A DNA stretch of 56,940 bases from contig DXGV01000050.1 in NCBI GenBank assembly GCA_019113745.1, forward strand, positions 1 to 56,940, in the 5' to 3' direction. Every line of letters begins with the position of its first letter. Position 1 is the stretch's first letter. Below, in pieces: positions 34,026 through 44,391 of the stretch. The notes under the pieces were generated by a model. It did not search any database. It saw only the letters and a list, made by a program, of their open reading frames with translations, and was not told the DNA's origin. The position numbers and the translations under genes were made by a program. Source of the stretch: Candidatus Blautia intestinavium (GTDB taxonomy: Bacteria > Bacillota > Clostridia > Lachnospirales > Lachnospiraceae).

Positions 34026-35303
34026 TCATTTTCTGTAAATAATGTCGTTTCTTCCCGGTCCGTTAGAAATCATCGTGATCGGGAAACCGATATGCTCTTC
34101 CACAAACTCTACATATTTTCTGCAGTTTTCCGGAAGATCCTCATATTTTTTGATGCCGCGGATATCTGTTTTCCAGCCAGGAAGTACCTCCAGAACAGGT
34201 TTTGCCTTCTCAAGAAGACCTGTAGTCGGAAAATCTGTTGTAACTTTTCCGTCGATCTCATATCCGGTACATACAGGAATCTCATCAAGATATCCCAATA
34301 CGTCAAGAACTGTGAACGCAACATCCGTCGTTCCCTGGATGCGGCAGCCATATTTCGACGCCACACAGTCAAACCATCCCATACGTCTCGGACGACCGGT
34401 CGTTGCGCCGTACTCTCCTCCGTCTCCGCCTCTTCTGCGGAGCTCGTCAGCCTCTTCGCCAAAAATTTCAGATACAAAGGCCCCTGCTCCTACCGCGCTG
34501 GAATAAGCCTTGCACACAGTAATAATCTTTTTGATCTCATAAGGAGGAACGCCGGCTCCGATAGCCCCGTAAGCCGCCAGAGTGGAAGAAGACGTTACCA
34601 TGGGATATATACCATGATCAGGATCCTTCAGAGAACCCAACTGCCCCTCCAGAAGAATCTCTTTTCCTTCTTTCAGAGCGTTCCACAGATAAAGGGAAAC
34701 ATCGCCTACATAGGGAGCAACCATTTCCCTGTATTTTTTCAGTTCTTCCATAAGTTCGTCAGGATTCAGAAGCGGCTTATGATACAGATGCTCCAGAAGC
34801 ACGTTCTTTGTCTCACACACCCGCTCCACCTTTTCTCTCAGAGTATCCTCATGGAAAAGTTCGTTTACCTGAAAACCGATTTTTGCATACTTATCTGAAT
34901 AAAACGGAGCGATTCCGGATTTGGTAGAGCCAAAGGATTTTCCTCCCAGACGCTCTTCCTCATACTGGTCGAACAGAATGTGATACGGCATCACGATCTG
35001 CGCTCTGTCAGAGATCATGATCTTAGGAGCCGGTACGCCCCGGTCCACAATCTCCTGATATTCTTTAAAAAACACCGGAATGTTCAGTGCCACGCCATTG
35101 CCAATGATACTGGTGGTATGATTGTAAAACACTCCTGACGGCAGCGTGTGCAGAGCAAATTTCCCATAATCGTTTACAATGGTATGGCCTGCATTTGCGC
35201 CTCCCTGAAATCTTACGATGATATCCGCCTCCTGGGCAAGCATATCTGTAATTTTCCCTTTTCCTTCATCTCCCCAGTTCGCTCCAACTACTGCTTTGAT
35301 CAT
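34026..35303 (-). CDS. purA: Adenylosuccinate synthetase
   Basis: A 425-residue enzyme converting IMP and aspartate to adenylosuccinate with GTP, the first step from IMP to AMP. The GTP loop GDEGKGK (11-17) with catalytic D12, H40 in GGANAGHT, GGKSFGSTKSGIAP, and the C-terminal SNGPGRND guanine-binding segment are present. GAGGAGG lies about 10 bases ahead of the ATG. purB, the next enzyme of the same branch, is 90 bases upstream, so a purB-purA transcript is likely. Confidence 0.97.
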   Translation of the reverse strand: MIKAVVGANWGDEGKGKITDMLAQEADIIVRFQGGANAGHTIVNDYGKFALHTLPSGVFYNHTTSIIGNGVALNIPVFFKEYQEIVDRGVPAPKIMISDRAQIVMPYHILFDQYEEERLGGKSFGSTKSGIAPFYSDKYAKIGFQVNELFHEDTLREKVERVCETKNVLLEHLYHKPLLNPDELMEELKKYREMVAPYVGDVSLYLWNALKEGKEILLEGQLGSLKDPDHGIYPMVTSSSTLAAYGAIGAGVPPYEIKKIITVCKAYSSAVGAGAFVSEIFGEEADELRRRGGDGGEYGATTGRPRRMGWFDCVASKYGCRIQGTTDVAFTVLDVLGYLDEIPVCTGYEIDGKVTTDFPTTGLLEKAKPVLEVLPGWKTDIRGIKKYEDLPENCRKYVEFVEEHIGFPITMISNGPGRNDIIYRK

Positions 35304-35393
35304 AACACTTTTTCCTCCTCGTGCCTTTCTTTGATCATCTCTGTTTGATTCTTATATTCTCTTCTGATAAACAGCCGTATTTTATTCCGCTGT

Positions 35394-36827
35394 TTATACG
35401 TTAATTTCAGCCGTCATGCCCAAAAGCTCCTTATGCGCGTCCAGAACAGGCTGAACTGTCTTTGCCAGGAAGGTCTCTGTCTGCTCTTTCGCCCTTCCCA
35501 CATATCTGGACGGTTCCATGGTTTTCTGAAGCTCCTCCAGAGTGAGGTTAAAGGCCGGATCCGCCGCTATCAGTTCCAGCAGATTGTTGTCCTTGCCCTC
35601 TACCTTCACAGTACGTCCCGCTTCCATGGAAAGCTCACGGATGCGCTCATGCAGCTCCTGACGGTCGCCGCCTGCCTTTACCGCGTCCATCATAATATTT
35701 TCCGTCGCCATAAAAGGAAGTTCCGAACGAAGGCGTTTCTCGATCACTTTCGGGTAAACCACCAGGCCGTCCACAACATTCAGGCACAGATCCAGAATAC
35801 CGTCAATCGCAAGGAATCCTTCCGGTATGCTCAGTCTCTTATTAGCGGAATCATCCAGCGTTCTCTCAAACCACTGGGTTGCGGATGTGATTGCCGGATT
35901 CAGGGCGTCTATCATTACAAATCTGGAAAGAGAAGCAATACGTTCGCTGCGCATGGGATTTCTCTTATAAGCCATAGCGGAAGAACCGATCTGAGATTTC
36001 TCAAAAGGTTCCTCTACTTCTTTCAGATGCTGAAGCAGGCGGATATCGTTTGACATCTTATGGGCGCTTGCGGCAATGCCCGCAAGAATATTCAGCACTC
36101 TTGTATCAACCTTTCTGGAATAGGTCTGTCCGGATACCGGATAGCAGCTCTCAAAGCCCATCTTTTCGGCAATCATCGGATCGATCTTATCAATGGTCTC
36201 CTGGTCTCCGTCAAACAGCTCCAGGAAGCTGGCCTGGGTTCCTGTCGTGCCCTTTGAGCCGAGAAGCTTCAGACTGCCAAGAACATATTCAAGATCCTCC
36301 AGATCCATCAGGAACTCCTGTGTCCAGAGAGTAGCCCTCTTTCCTACTGTGGTAGGCTGGGCCGGCTGGAAATGAGTGAATGCCAGGGTCGGCTGGTCTT
36401 TATATTTATCGGCAAATTTCGACAGTTCCGCGATCACATTTACCAGTTTTTTGCGCACAAGCTTCAGAGCTTCTGACATTACGATGATGTCGGTATTGTC
36501 TCCTACATAGCAGGAAGTCGCTCCCAGATGGATGATACCCTTAGCCTTCGGACACTGCACACCGTAGGCGTAGACATGAGACATAACGTCATGGCGCACC
36601 TGGCGTTCCCGCTCCTTCGCCACCTCATAGTTAATATCGTCCGCATGGGCTTTCAGCTCGTCAATCTGCTCCTGGGTGATATTCAGTCCCAGTTCTTTTT
36701 CCGTCTCTGCAAGAGCGATCCACAGTCTCCTCCATGTGCGGAATTTCATATCCGGAGAAAAGATATACTGCATTTCCCGGCTTGCATAGCGCTCTGAGAG
36801 CGGACTTACATATCTGTCTGTACTCAT
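35394..36827 (-). CDS. purB: Adenylosuccinate lyase
   Basis: A 477-residue fumarase/aspartase-superfamily enzyme. It releases fumarate from adenylosuccinate (giving AMP) and from SAICAR in de novo synthesis. The signature [11 protein letters not shown] (281-291) with the catalytic serine, HLGATS (100-105) and [10 protein letters not shown] (151-160) are intact. ATG 36827 follows TAGGAGA with 6 bases spacing; a TTG two codons earlier overlaps that site. An inverted repeat (ATAAACAGC/GCTGTTTAT, 35367-35397) straddles the stop codon and may affect readthrough into purA. Confidence 0.97.
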   Translation of the reverse strand: MSTDRYVSPLSERYASREMQYIFSPDMKFRTWRRLWIALAETEKELGLNITQEQIDELKAHADDINYEVAKERERQVRHDVMSHVYAYGVQCPKAKGIIHLGATSCYVGDNTDIIVMSEALKLVRKKLVNVIAELSKFADKYKDQPTLAFTHFQPAQPTTVGKRATLWTQEFLMDLEDLEYVLGSLKLLGSKGTTGTQASFLELFDGDQETIDKIDPMIAEKMGFESCYPVSGQTYSRKVDTRVLNILAGIAASAHKMSNDIRLLQHLKEVEEPFEKSQIGSSAMAYKRNPMRSERIASLSRFVMIDALNPAITSATQWFERTLDDSANKRLSIPEGFLAIDGILDLCLNVVDGLVVYPKVIEKRLRSELPFMATENIMMDAVKAGGDRQELHERIRELSMEAGRTVKVEGKDNNLLELIAADPAFNLTLEELQKTMEPSRYVGRAKEQTETFLAKTVQPVLDAHKELLGMTAEINV

Positions 36828-36940
36828 TTCCAATCTCCTATCATTTCATACGGTTTCTTTTCCTGTCACAACGCCGTTAAAAAGCTGAAACCGTGCGGTT
36901 TTCCGCATACTTTCCCCTTCTATACCGGCGCTACGCAGAA

Positions 36941-36969
36941 ATTATATAACATCCCTTCCCTAAAAGCAA
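36941..36969 (-). promoter_or_regulatory. purB-purA promoter
   Basis: Minus strand TTGCTT (36969-36964), 17-base spacer, TATAAT (36946-36941). A 5' leader of about 107 bases follows, with small hairpins (GCGG-aaaa-CCGC; ACGGTTTC/GAAACCGT). I found no purine riboswitch or PurR box. Confidence 0.75.
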
Positions 36970-37000
36970 TAGATTTTCCTGCTTTTCCAGTGTATGCGCT

Positions 37001-37759
37001 TTATCCCTGGTGAAATTTTCCAAGGAATTCCTTCATTCTGGTGTTTCCGGAAGAGAATACTTCCTGAGGAGTTCCCTCCACCGCGATCACGCCGTCGTCC
37101 ATAAAAATAATCCTGTCAGAGATATCTCTCGCAAAGCTCATTTCATGGGTAACGATCACCATTGTGATATGAAGATCCGCCAGAGAACGGATAACCCTGA
37201 GAACCTCGCCTGTCAGTTCCGGATCCAGCGCTGATGTGGGCTCGTCAAAAAACAGTATCCTCGGATTCAGCGCAAGCGCTCTGGCGATCGCCACGCGCTG
37301 GCACTGGCCTCCGGAAAGCTGACAGGGATAAGCGTCCTCCTTATCAGAAAGTCCCATTTTTGCCAGCAGCGCCCTTGCCTCCTGATAAACCTCCTCTTTT
37401 CCCCTTTTCTGTACATGGATAGGAGCGTCCGTAATGTTTTTCATCACTGAATAATGGGGAAAAAGGTTGAAATTCTGGAACACCAGGCCGAAATACGACT
37501 GGATCTCTTTCAGCTCCGCTTTTTTGGGAACAGTCGGTTTCCCGTTCTCCATCCAGACAGTTTTCTTTCCCATATAGGTGATTTCGCCGCTGTCTATTTC
37601 CGTCAGCATGGTGGCGCAGCGCAGAAGCGTCGATTTTCCGGAACCGGACGGACCTATGATCGATACGATCTCCCCCTCTTTTACACGCAGAGAAATATCC
37701 TTCAGGACTTCAAGGCCGCCGAACTCCTTTTTAATATGTTTCATCTCAAGAAGATCCAT
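37001..37759 (-). CDS. Polar amino acid ABC transporter ATP-binding protein
   Basis: A 252-residue ABC ATPase of the GlnQ/HisP type that powers amino-acid import. Walker A GPSGSGKS (36-43), signature LSGGQ, Walker [15 protein letters not shown] and VTHEM switch are present. The residue after LSGGQ is Cys (LSGGQCQRV) where Gln is usual; this should not prevent function. Last gene of a three-gene operon: binding protein, permease, ATPase. AGGAGG precedes the ATG. Confidence 0.95.
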   Translation of the reverse strand: MDLLEMKHIKKEFGGLEVLKDISLRVKEGEIVSIIGPSGSGKSTLLRCATMLTEIDSGEITYMGKKTVWMENGKPTVPKKAELKEIQSYFGLVFQNFNLFPHYSVMKNITDAPIHVQKRGKEEVYQEARALLAKMGLSDKEDAYPCQLSGGQCQRVAIARALALNPRILFFDEPTSALDPELTGEVLRVIRSLADLHITMVIVTHEMSFARDISDRIIFMDDGVIAVEGTPQEVFSSGNTRMKEFLGKFHQG

Positions 37760-37776
37760 TTTTTCCTCCTTAATCC

Positions 37777-38424
37777 TTAATGGTAGTAATCCAGTTTCCT
37801 CTCAAACCATTCCATTACCCAGGCTACCACAAAATTGAAGATATAGTAGAACACGCCTGCGATAAAGAATGGCATTACTGTAGTTTCCGCCGCCGCGATC
37901 TGCTTTGCCAGAGCAAACATTTCTATGTAGGACACAGAGTACACAAGAGACGTATCTTTTACCAGAGTGATTACCTCGTTTGTTACGGAAGGCAGCACGA
38001 TCTTTACCACCTGAGGAAGAATGATCTTAAAGAAGGTCTGCTGTCTGCTGTATCCCAGAAGGCGCGCTGCCTCATACTGTCCTACCGGGATCGACTCTAT
38101 GCCGGAACGGTAAATTTCCGCAAAATAAGCGGCGTAGTTCAAAGAACAGCCCAGAATGATCGCAGTAAACTTATATCCGCCAATATTCATGCCCCACAGA
38201 TAGAAGGGACCGAAATACCACAGCAGAAGCTGGAGCATCAGAGGCGTTCCCCTCATAATGGAAATATAGAACTTAACCACCCAGCTCAGCGGTTTAAAAC
38301 GGCTCACTCTTCCAAAATACACGATCATCCCCAGAGGCAGTGAGAATAAAAGCGTCAGGAAAAAAATCAGAAGCGTTGATCCGAATCCTGTGGTAAGTTC
38401 TCTTAGCATTACCTGAAAACTCAT
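37777..38424 (-). CDS. Polar amino acid ABC transporter permease
   Basis: A 215-residue HisM/GlnP-type permease with about five membrane segments and the coupling-helix motif [22 protein letters not shown]. The [18 protein letters not shown] segment near residues 54-71 is characteristic of polar amino acid permeases. It lies 17 bases ahead of the ATPase gene and downstream of the binding protein, separated from it by a hairpin. Only one permease is encoded, so it should act as a homodimer. Confidence 0.95.
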   Translation of the reverse strand: MSFQVMLRELTTGFGSTLLIFFLTLLFSLPLGMIVYFGRVSRFKPLSWVVKFYISIMRGTPLMLQLLLWYFGPFYLWGMNIGGYKFTAIILGCSLNYAAYFAEIYRSGIESIPVGQYEAARLLGYSRQQTFFKIILPQVVKIVLPSVTNEVITLVKDTSLVYSVSYIEMFALAKQIAAAETTVMPFFIAGVFYYIFNFVVAWVMEWFERKLDYYH

Positions 38425-38440
38425 ATTTTTTCCTCCATAA

Positions 38441-38474
38441 ATGATGCTCCTTCGGAAAATCCGAGGAGCATCAT
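38441..38474 (-). terminator. Intra-operon hairpin after the binding-protein gene
   Basis: ATGATGCTCC (38441-38450) pairs with GGAGCATCAT (38465-38474), with an inner CGG/CCG. The following minus-strand TTTATGG is a weak tail. It probably acts as a partial terminator or RNA-stabilising 3' end, allowing more binding protein than permease. Confidence 0.5.
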
Positions 38475-38548
38475 GCCGTATCTGTCAAAAATTATTATAT
38501 TCTGTTCCCCGCCGGACCGGCCGGGACAATCCTGAATCTTTCCGGAGA

Positions 38549-39490
38549 TCACTCAGCCGCTTCTTCAGTATCCGCCGCAGTATCTTCTGCCGCAGCGTCC
38601 TCTTCTCCCTCATCTGCCGCAGCCGCATCTGTTTCTTCTTCTTCTTCTTCTGCCTCCGGTGCTTCTTCTGCATCTTCTGCGGAAGCGTCGTCAGAACCTG
38701 TCAGAGTTACCATATCTGCAATGTCATATTTTTCTGCCAGCTCTTCAACAGTGCCGTCGTCCGCCAATTTCTGAAGATCTTCGTTCACGATATCGCGCAG
38801 CTCTTCATTTCCCTTTTTAAAGCCAATGGCGTACTGTTCCGTATTCAGTGTCTCATCAAGGATCTTGAAGCCCTCTCCTCTGGATTTAAGCTGATAATTC
38901 GCAACGCCCACATCGATTGCCAGAGCGTCCAGAGCGCCTGCCTGAAGCTCGGTAAACGCTGTATTATAATCTGCAAACTCGTTAAGCGCCCCAAAGGTGT
39001 CCGCCAGCTCCTTCTGTCCGCCTTCTTCTTCACTCTGAAGCAGTTCCAGAGCGGCGGATGCAGCCTGAACGCCAACAGTCTTGCCTGCCAGATCTGTAAG
39101 CTTCTCAATTCCGGAGTCTTCTGCGACAACGATCACCTGACTGTTGTCAACATAAGGAACAGAGAAGGTATAGTCATCTTCTCTTCCGTTCATGGTAAAT
39201 CCGTTCCAGATACAGTCAATAGAACCCGCGTCCAGCTCCTGATCTTTGGAATCCCAGCTGATCGGCTTCTTTTCCAGCTCCCAGCCTTCCAGATCGCAGA
39301 CAGCCTGCGCCAGTTCCAGGTCAAAGCCTGTATACTCTCCATTTTCATCCATATAACCATAAGGGGGATACTCTGCGTCAAAGCCGACGATCAATGTCTT
39401 ATCTTCAATTCCCGCCTGCACGTTTACTGCTGACGCCATTCCTATTGCCATCAGAGCCGCCATCATTACTGCCACTGTTTTTTTCTTCAT
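38549..39490 (-). CDS. Amino acid ABC transporter substrate-binding protein with acidic tail
   Basis: A 313-residue periplasmic-binding-like protein (SBP family 3). The signal peptide (KKKTVAVMMAALMAIGMASAVNVQAG) lacks a lipobox cysteine, unlike most Gram-positive binding proteins. The ligand domain runs from about 32 to 262 (LIVGFDAEYPPYGYMDENGEYTGFDLELA is the N-terminal block). The last ~50 residues are almost only Glu, Asp and Ala. How it is retained at the cell surface is unclear: the tail could bind cations or cell-wall material. First gene of the transporter operon; GAGGAGA precedes the ATG. Confidence 0.93.
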   Translation of the reverse strand: MKKKTVAVMMAALMAIGMASAVNVQAGIEDKTLIVGFDAEYPPYGYMDENGEYTGFDLELAQAVCDLEGWELEKKPISWDSKDQELDAGSIDCIWNGFTMNGREDDYTFSVPYVDNSQVIVVAEDSGIEKLTDLAGKTVGVQAASAALELLQSEEEGGQKELADTFGALNEFADYNTAFTELQAGALDALAIDVGVANYQLKSRGEGFKILDETLNTEQYAIGFKKGNEELRDIVNEDLQKLADDGTVEELAEKYDIADMVTLTGSDDASAEDAEEAPEAEEEEEETDAAAADEGEEDAAAEDTAADTEEAAE

Positions 39491-39567
39491 ACTCTGTGTC
39501 TCCTCTTTTCCGTTTTTGCTCTTTTTTTCATTATCACGTAGCCACTCTACTACATGAAAGTATGGTT

Positions 39568-39596
39568 ATCGTATCATACCGTCAAACGTCTGTCAA
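39568..39596 (-). promoter_or_regulatory. Promoter of the amino acid transporter operon
   Basis: Minus strand TTGACA (39596-39591), 17-base spacer, TACGAT (39573-39568). A second overlapping candidate, TTGACG with TACTTT, lies 11 bases downstream. Confidence 0.5.
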
Positions 39597-39630
39597 GCTG
39601 TATTGACAAATCACAGGCATATTTCCCGAA

Positions 39631-41739
39631 TTATAAAATATCTTTATGATAAAGAATCGTAACGCTTTTCGGCGGCATGTAAAGACGGACCGCTCCGGCC
39701 TTTGCAGTAATCGTCTCTTCCTTTTCCGTAATCCCGTCTCTGCTGGAGCGGATCAGCACAGTCAGCACAGATTCTTCCAGTCTGGTTATACCCGCTCCCC
39801 AGATTTCCAGCAGGGTTTCTCTTCCCTCCTCAAGATTATTGATCACCACAATGATCTGCTCTGTATGAGAAAATCTTCCATAACACAATCCCTGGTAGTC
39901 GTTCCACAAAAATTTCAGGGAGCCTGTGCGGAGTATTTTATACTTTTTGTGAATAGCGATCATTTTTTTATAAAAAAGAAGAAGTTCTTTATTTTCTCTG
40001 CCCCAGGGATATGTCCGCCTGTTGTCCGGATCTGTAAATCCGCACACTCCCGCCTCGTCCCCGTAATAAACCGTCGGGGCCCCGGGCCATGTCATTTGTA
40101 TGGCGATCGCTTCGCGCATAACGGCGTAGTCCACATTTCGCTCTGCCTCTTGCGGACTCATATAGGATATCCGCCCCACTGTACGGTTTGTTCTCGTTAA
40201 AAAACGGGAATGGTCGTGGTTGGACAATTCATTCATAGCTGTATGGAGCGCCGACATATGAAGAGAACGCATATGATTTTTCATAGCGTTTATAAACGCG
40301 TCGCTGTTTCCGTACAGATCTTCCCGGTATTCATTACTGTGCTTTTCCATGCCGGTCAAAAACCACGTCACCGGCTCCATAAAAGCGTCGTAGTTCATCA
40401 CAGAATCCCACTCGTCTCCCTGCAGCCATCCTTCCGGATTTCCATAATGCTCCGCCAGGATCAGAGCCTCGGGGTTCGCCTCTTTTACTGCTTTTCGGAA
40501 ATCTTTCCAGAACTTATGGTTAAACTCGTTTGTATGTCCAAGGTCAGCAGCTACGTCCAGCCTCCAGCCGTCTACATTATATGGAGGAGACACCCATTTT
40601 CTGGCAACCTCCAGTATATAGTCATAAAGCTGGCGCGAACCCTCGTAATTCAGTTTCGGCAGGGTGTCGTGGGTCCACCAGCCGTCATAGCTGGTATTAT
40701 AGGGCCAGCCGTTCTCATCCCTAAAATCAAAAAAAGAGCGGTACGGGCTGTCCGCAGACACATAAGCTCCCGGGGCATATCCTTCCTGCCCTTCGTAAAT
40801 ACGCTCCCTGTCCATCCATTTATTAAAAGATCCGCAGTGGTTGAACACGCCGTCCAGAATGATTTTCATGCCTCTTTTATGAAGCTCTTCCACCAGTTCT
40901 GCAAAATATTCATTTCCCGCCTCCAGATTCTTTTTATCTGTAACGCGGCGGATATATTTTTGCGCATGGCTGTTGTCATGATCGTTTTCATTCAAAAGGC
41001 CGCCGCCGTCATTCAGTATCCTTCCGTAATGAGGATCCACATAGTCGTAGTCCTGGCAGTCGTATTTATGGTTGCTGGGAGAAACAAAAACAGGATTCAG
41101 ATAAAGCACTTCCACTCCAAGATCTTCCAGATAATCCAGCTTATCCATGATCCCCTTCAGATCGCCCCCATAGAATTCCCTGACTCCCATAGCCGCCGGT
41201 GTTTTCGACCAGTCGGCGACCCTTTCCGTATGAGCCCCGATATAAGAATACTCTCCTGATTCCACATCGTTGTCCTGGTCTCCGTTGCAGAACCGGTCCA
41301 CAAAAATCTGATACATGACCGCGCCTTTTGCCCACTCCGGCGTATGATATCCCGGATAAATCTCAAAATTTTCCCGCTCATGTATCTCCGTGCTGACGCC
41401 ATGATCGTTATAGTAACAGGTGATCCACCCGTAATGAATTTCAAAATAATAGCGGAACACCTGAGCCGGCATGGTGATCCTCGTACCGTAGTAGTCAAAT
41501 CCCTTTTGTGTTTTATATACCTTCATTTTGTATCTTTTATCGCCGGATACCAGATATACGGAATCCACATTATTTTTTTGCGTCCGAAAACTGATCTTCA
41601 CTTTTTCCCCTGGTTCCGGTTCCGTAGGATTTCTGTAATATTTTGTACCGTCGCTAAACAGGGCGTTTTTATTTAATACTGCTCGCATATTCAGAATATA
41701 CTGCATTTTTTTCGTGATATCTTCCTTTTCCCGATCCAT
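39631..41739 (-). CDS. Cytoplasmic GH13 alpha-amylase/neopullulanase-type glycosidase
   Basis: A 702-residue glycoside hydrolase. An N-terminal beta domain (about 20-125, CBM34-like) precedes the GH13 barrel: MYQIFVDRF (142-150), DGVFNH (296-301), nucleophile D395 in GWRLD, acid/base E430 in ILAEHYG and D509 in SNHDHSR; a C-terminal beta domain follows from about 610. The architecture matches cyclomaltodextrinase, neopullulanase or maltogenic amylase. No signal peptide, so it acts on imported maltodextrins. AAAGGGG precedes the ATG. It stands alone, with no maltose transporter nearby. Confidence 0.92.
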   Translation of the reverse strand: MDREKEDITKKMQYILNMRAVLNKNALFSDGTKYYRNPTEPEPGEKVKISFRTQKNNVDSVYLVSGDKRYKMKVYKTQKGFDYYGTRITMPAQVFRYYFEIHYGWITCYYNDHGVSTEIHERENFEIYPGYHTPEWAKGAVMYQIFVDRFCNGDQDNDVESGEYSYIGAHTERVADWSKTPAAMGVREFYGGDLKGIMDKLDYLEDLGVEVLYLNPVFVSPSNHKYDCQDYDYVDPHYGRILNDGGGLLNENDHDNSHAQKYIRRVTDKKNLEAGNEYFAELVEELHKRGMKIILDGVFNHCGSFNKWMDRERIYEGQEGYAPGAYVSADSPYRSFFDFRDENGWPYNTSYDGWWTHDTLPKLNYEGSRQLYDYILEVARKWVSPPYNVDGWRLDVAADLGHTNEFNHKFWKDFRKAVKEANPEALILAEHYGNPEGWLQGDEWDSVMNYDAFMEPVTWFLTGMEKHSNEYREDLYGNSDAFINAMKNHMRSLHMSALHTAMNELSNHDHSRFLTRTNRTVGRISYMSPQEAERNVDYAVMREAIAIQMTWPGAPTVYYGDEAGVCGFTDPDNRRTYPWGRENKELLLFYKKMIAIHKKYKILRTGSLKFLWNDYQGLCYGRFSHTEQIIVVINNLEEGRETLLEIWGAGITRLEESVLTVLIRSSRDGITEKEETITAKAGAVRLYMPPKSVTILYHKDIL

Positions 41740-41831
41740 AGATCATTCCCCTTTATCATAAGCATATGCTTATTCTAACGTATATTTTACAAAGATACAA
41801 CAAAAACCTCCTGGACGGATTTATCCGCATA

Positions 41832-41860
41832 AAAAAGGCAGCCTTACTGGCTGCCTTTTT
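41832..41860 (-). terminator. Bidirectional terminator downstream of ftsH
   Basis: AAAAAGGCAGCC (41832-41843) pairs with GGCTGCCTTTTT (41849-41860) over 12 bp around a 5-base loop. It ends 170 bases beyond ftsH. Between them lie C-rich stretches and an AAAAAC/GTTTTT stem (see findings); no ORF is visible. Confidence 0.85.
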
Positions 41861-42029
41861 CGGAGAAGGTATTTCTTCTTATGGGGTGTAGCAAAAACTA
41901 TATAATGTATTGGGGGGTTTTTACGATGTATATAATAGCATGAGGCAACGGAAAAGTGTGCACAAACTTCACAAATTTTGCATTTACTTTTTGGCTATAT
42001 TGTATATACACAATTTTCCAACTTCGTTT

Positions 42030-43844
42030 TTATGATGTAAAAAGTGCCTCAAATTCGTCTCTGTGGACTTTTTCCTTTTCCAGAAGAAGAGCGGAACACT
42101 TGTGAAGCACGTCCAGATGCTGCATGATGATTTCCTTTGCGCGCTGGTGGCATTCGTCGATGATCCTGTGGATCTCTTCGTCGATCTCCTTTGCCACTTC
42201 CTCGCTGTAGCTTCTTGTATGAGCCAGATCTCTTCCGATAAACACCTCGTCTCCTTCATCTCCGTATGCAATTAAGCCCATTTTATCTGACATTCCGTAC
42301 TGCATGACCATCGCCCGGGCGGTACTGGTAGCCCGTTTAATATCGTTGGACGCCCCGGTAGTGATATCTCCGAAAATAATCTCTTCCGCCACACGGCCGC
42401 CCAAAAGCGTAGTGATATCCTGGAGCATCTTATTCTTGGTGCTGAAGATATCGTCATTTTCCGGAAGGGGCATTGTATAACCTGCCGCCCCGATTCCGGT
42501 GGGAATGATCGAGATCGTGTACACCGGATCCATATCCGGCAGCACATGGAACAAAATAGCGTGTCCGGCTTCATGGTACGCCGTGATCTTTTTCTCCTTT
42601 TCAGAGATAACTTTGCTCCTTTTTTCCGCTCCGATGCCGACCTTAATAAACGCATGCTTAATATCCATCTGCATTACATAACTGCGTCCGGCTTTGGCAG
42701 CCATGATCGCAGCCTCGTTTAAAAGATTCTCAAGATCCGCGCCGGTAAATCCGGCTGTTGTCTGGGCAATCTGAGCAAGGTCCACATCTTCTCCCAGCGG
42801 CTTGTCTTTCGCATGCACCCTGAGAATTTCCTCACGGCCCTTAATATCCGGTCTTCCCACTGCCACCTTCCTGTCGAAACGGCCGGGACGGAGGATCGCC
42901 GGATCAAGGATATCCACACGGTTAGTAGCCGCCATAACGATGATCCCCTCGTTCACGCCGAAACCGTCCATCTCCACAAGAAGCTGGTTCAGCGTCTGTT
43001 CCCGCTCGTCGTGGCCGCCGCCCATACCGGTGCCTCTCTGTCTCGCCACCGCGTCGATCTCATCAATAAAGATAATGCAGGGCGCATGTTTTTTCCCTTC
43101 TTCAAAAAGATCCCTTACACGGGAGGCTCCCACGCCTACAAACATTTCTACAAAATCGGAACCGGAAATAGAAAAAAAAGGTACTCCCGCTTCTCCGGCA
43201 ACCGCTTTTGCCAGTAAAGTTTTTCCTGTTCCAGGAGGGCCAACCAGAAGCACCCCTTTGGGGATCCTGGCGCCTACGTTGGTGTATTTCTGAGGAGCTT
43301 TCAGAAAATCTACAACCTCCTCCAGATCCTCCTTTTCTTCCTGAAGTCCCGCCACGTTCTGAAAAGTCACTTTTTTTTCGTCAGGAAGCATCATACGGGC
43401 GCGGCTTTTCCCGAAATTCATCATTTTGGAATTTCCGCCGCCGCCCGACATCTGCCTGTTCATCATAAAAAACAGAAAAATCACAAAGCCTCCCGTGAGC
43501 AGTATGGGAAGAAGCGTCGTCAGGAACATGCTTTCCTGGGGAACATTTTTTACCTGGGCCGCGATCCCGTACTCATCCAGCATATTCTGGACGTCCTTAA
43601 CGTCTGTCACATAAACCCTTTTTTGTCCCTCGCTTTCTATATCCGCCGTCACAGAACCGGTAGGAACCTCCCTGTTCTGATATATCACTGCATTATGCAC
43701 TCTTCCCTCTTCTGCCGCCTGTTCCAGTGCCTCCATTGTATAGTCGCTCTGTGATGTCACCTGGTTGTTCAGGTAAAAATACCCTGCGATCAGCAGGACA
43801 ATGAGGACCAGATACAGGCCAATTCTGCTGGGCTGTCTGTTCAC
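42030..43844 (-). CDS. ftsH: ATP-dependent zinc metalloprotease FtsH
   Basis: A 604-residue membrane-anchored AAA+ protease that degrades misfolded membrane and regulatory proteins. Two membrane segments (about 8-26 and 108-128) flank a small external domain; then Walker A GPPGTGKT (202-209), Walker B FIDEID (259-264), the second-region-of-homology arginines (LRPGRFDR) and the zinc site HEAGH (424-428). The start appears to be GTG at 43844, 10 bases after AAGGAG. It follows hpt by 16 bases in the conserved tilS-hpt-ftsH cluster. Confidence 0.97.
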   Translation of the reverse strand: MNRQPSRIGLYLVLIVLLIAGYFYLNNQVTSQSDYTMEALEQAAEEGRVHNAVIYQNREVPTGSVTADIESEGQKRVYVTDVKDVQNMLDEYGIAAQVKNVPQESMFLTTLLPILLTGGFVIFLFFMMNRQMSGGGGNSKMMNFGKSRARMMLPDEKKVTFQNVAGLQEEKEDLEEVVDFLKAPQKYTNVGARIPKGVLLVGPPGTGKTLLAKAVAGEAGVPFFSISGSDFVEMFVGVGASRVRDLFEEGKKHAPCIIFIDEIDAVARQRGTGMGGGHDEREQTLNQLLVEMDGFGVNEGIIVMAATNRVDILDPAILRPGRFDRKVAVGRPDIKGREEILRVHAKDKPLGEDVDLAQIAQTTAGFTGADLENLLNEAAIMAAKAGRSYVMQMDIKHAFIKVGIGAEKRSKVISEKEKKITAYHEAGHAILFHVLPDMDPVYTISIIPTGIGAAGYTMPLPENDDIFSTKNKMLQDITTLLGGRVAEEIIFGDITTGASNDIKRATSTARAMVMQYGMSDKMGLIAYGDEGDEVFIGRDLAHTRSYSEEVAKEIDEEIHRIIDECHQRAKEIIMQHLDVLHKCSALLLEKEKVHRDEFEALFTS

Positions 43845-43860
43845 TTAGCTGAATCTCCTT

Positions 43861-44391
43861 TCACTCTCTGTCTAAATCTACTACTCCGATAAACGGAAGA
43901 TTACGGTATTTCTGAGCATAATCCAATCCGTATCCAACCACAAATTCATCGGGAATATTGAAACAGCAGTAGTCCACTTTTACATCTTTTACTCTCCGCT
44001 CCGGTTTGTCCAGAAGCGTGCACAGACGTACGCTGTTGGGGTTGCGCCCTTTAAGTATCTCTATAAGATAGCTCAGGGTTCTTCCTGAATCAATAATATC
44101 TTCCACGATCAGAACGTCTTTGCCGATCAGAGGCTGGTCCAGATCCTTTACGATCCTTACGACGCCGCTGGATTTTGTATCGTCGCCATAGCTGGAGACA
44201 GACATAAAATCAAGCGATACAGGAACGGTGATCCTTTTTGCAAGTTCGCAGGTAAAAAAGACGCCGCCTTTGAGAACACAGATTAAGTGAATCTCTTTCC
44301 CGGCATAATCTTTACTGATCTTTGCAGCAATCTGCTGAATTCTGGTTTCTACTTCTTCTTCACTGATTAATACTCTGATTTTTTCACTCAT
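43861..44391 (-). CDS. hpt: Hypoxanthine phosphoribosyltransferase
   Basis: A 176-residue purine salvage enzyme making IMP/GMP from hypoxanthine/guanine and PRPP. The PRPP loop EDIIDSGRT (97-105) and KGG (41-43) are intact, and the aromatic base-binding segment near VDYCCFNIPDEFVVGYG is as in homologues. ATG 44391 has AGGAGG upstream and overlaps tilS by 8 bases. An in-frame extension to 44436 lies inside tilS and lacks support. Confidence 0.96.
   Translation of the reverse strand: MSEKIRVLISEEEVETRIQQIAAKISKDYAGKEIHLICVLKGGVFFTCELAKRITVPVSLDFMSVSSYGDDTKSSGVVRIVKDLDQPLIGKDVLIVEDIIDSGRTLSYLIEILKGRNPNSVRLCTLLDKPERRVKDVKVDYCCFNIPDEFVVGYGLDYAQKYRNLPFIGVVDLDRE

Noticed and set aside
36834-36940. 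Purine riboswitch or PurR box in the purB leader
   Set aside because: Only small hairpins are present; no conserved purine-aptamer loops or CGAA-type PurR box could be seen.
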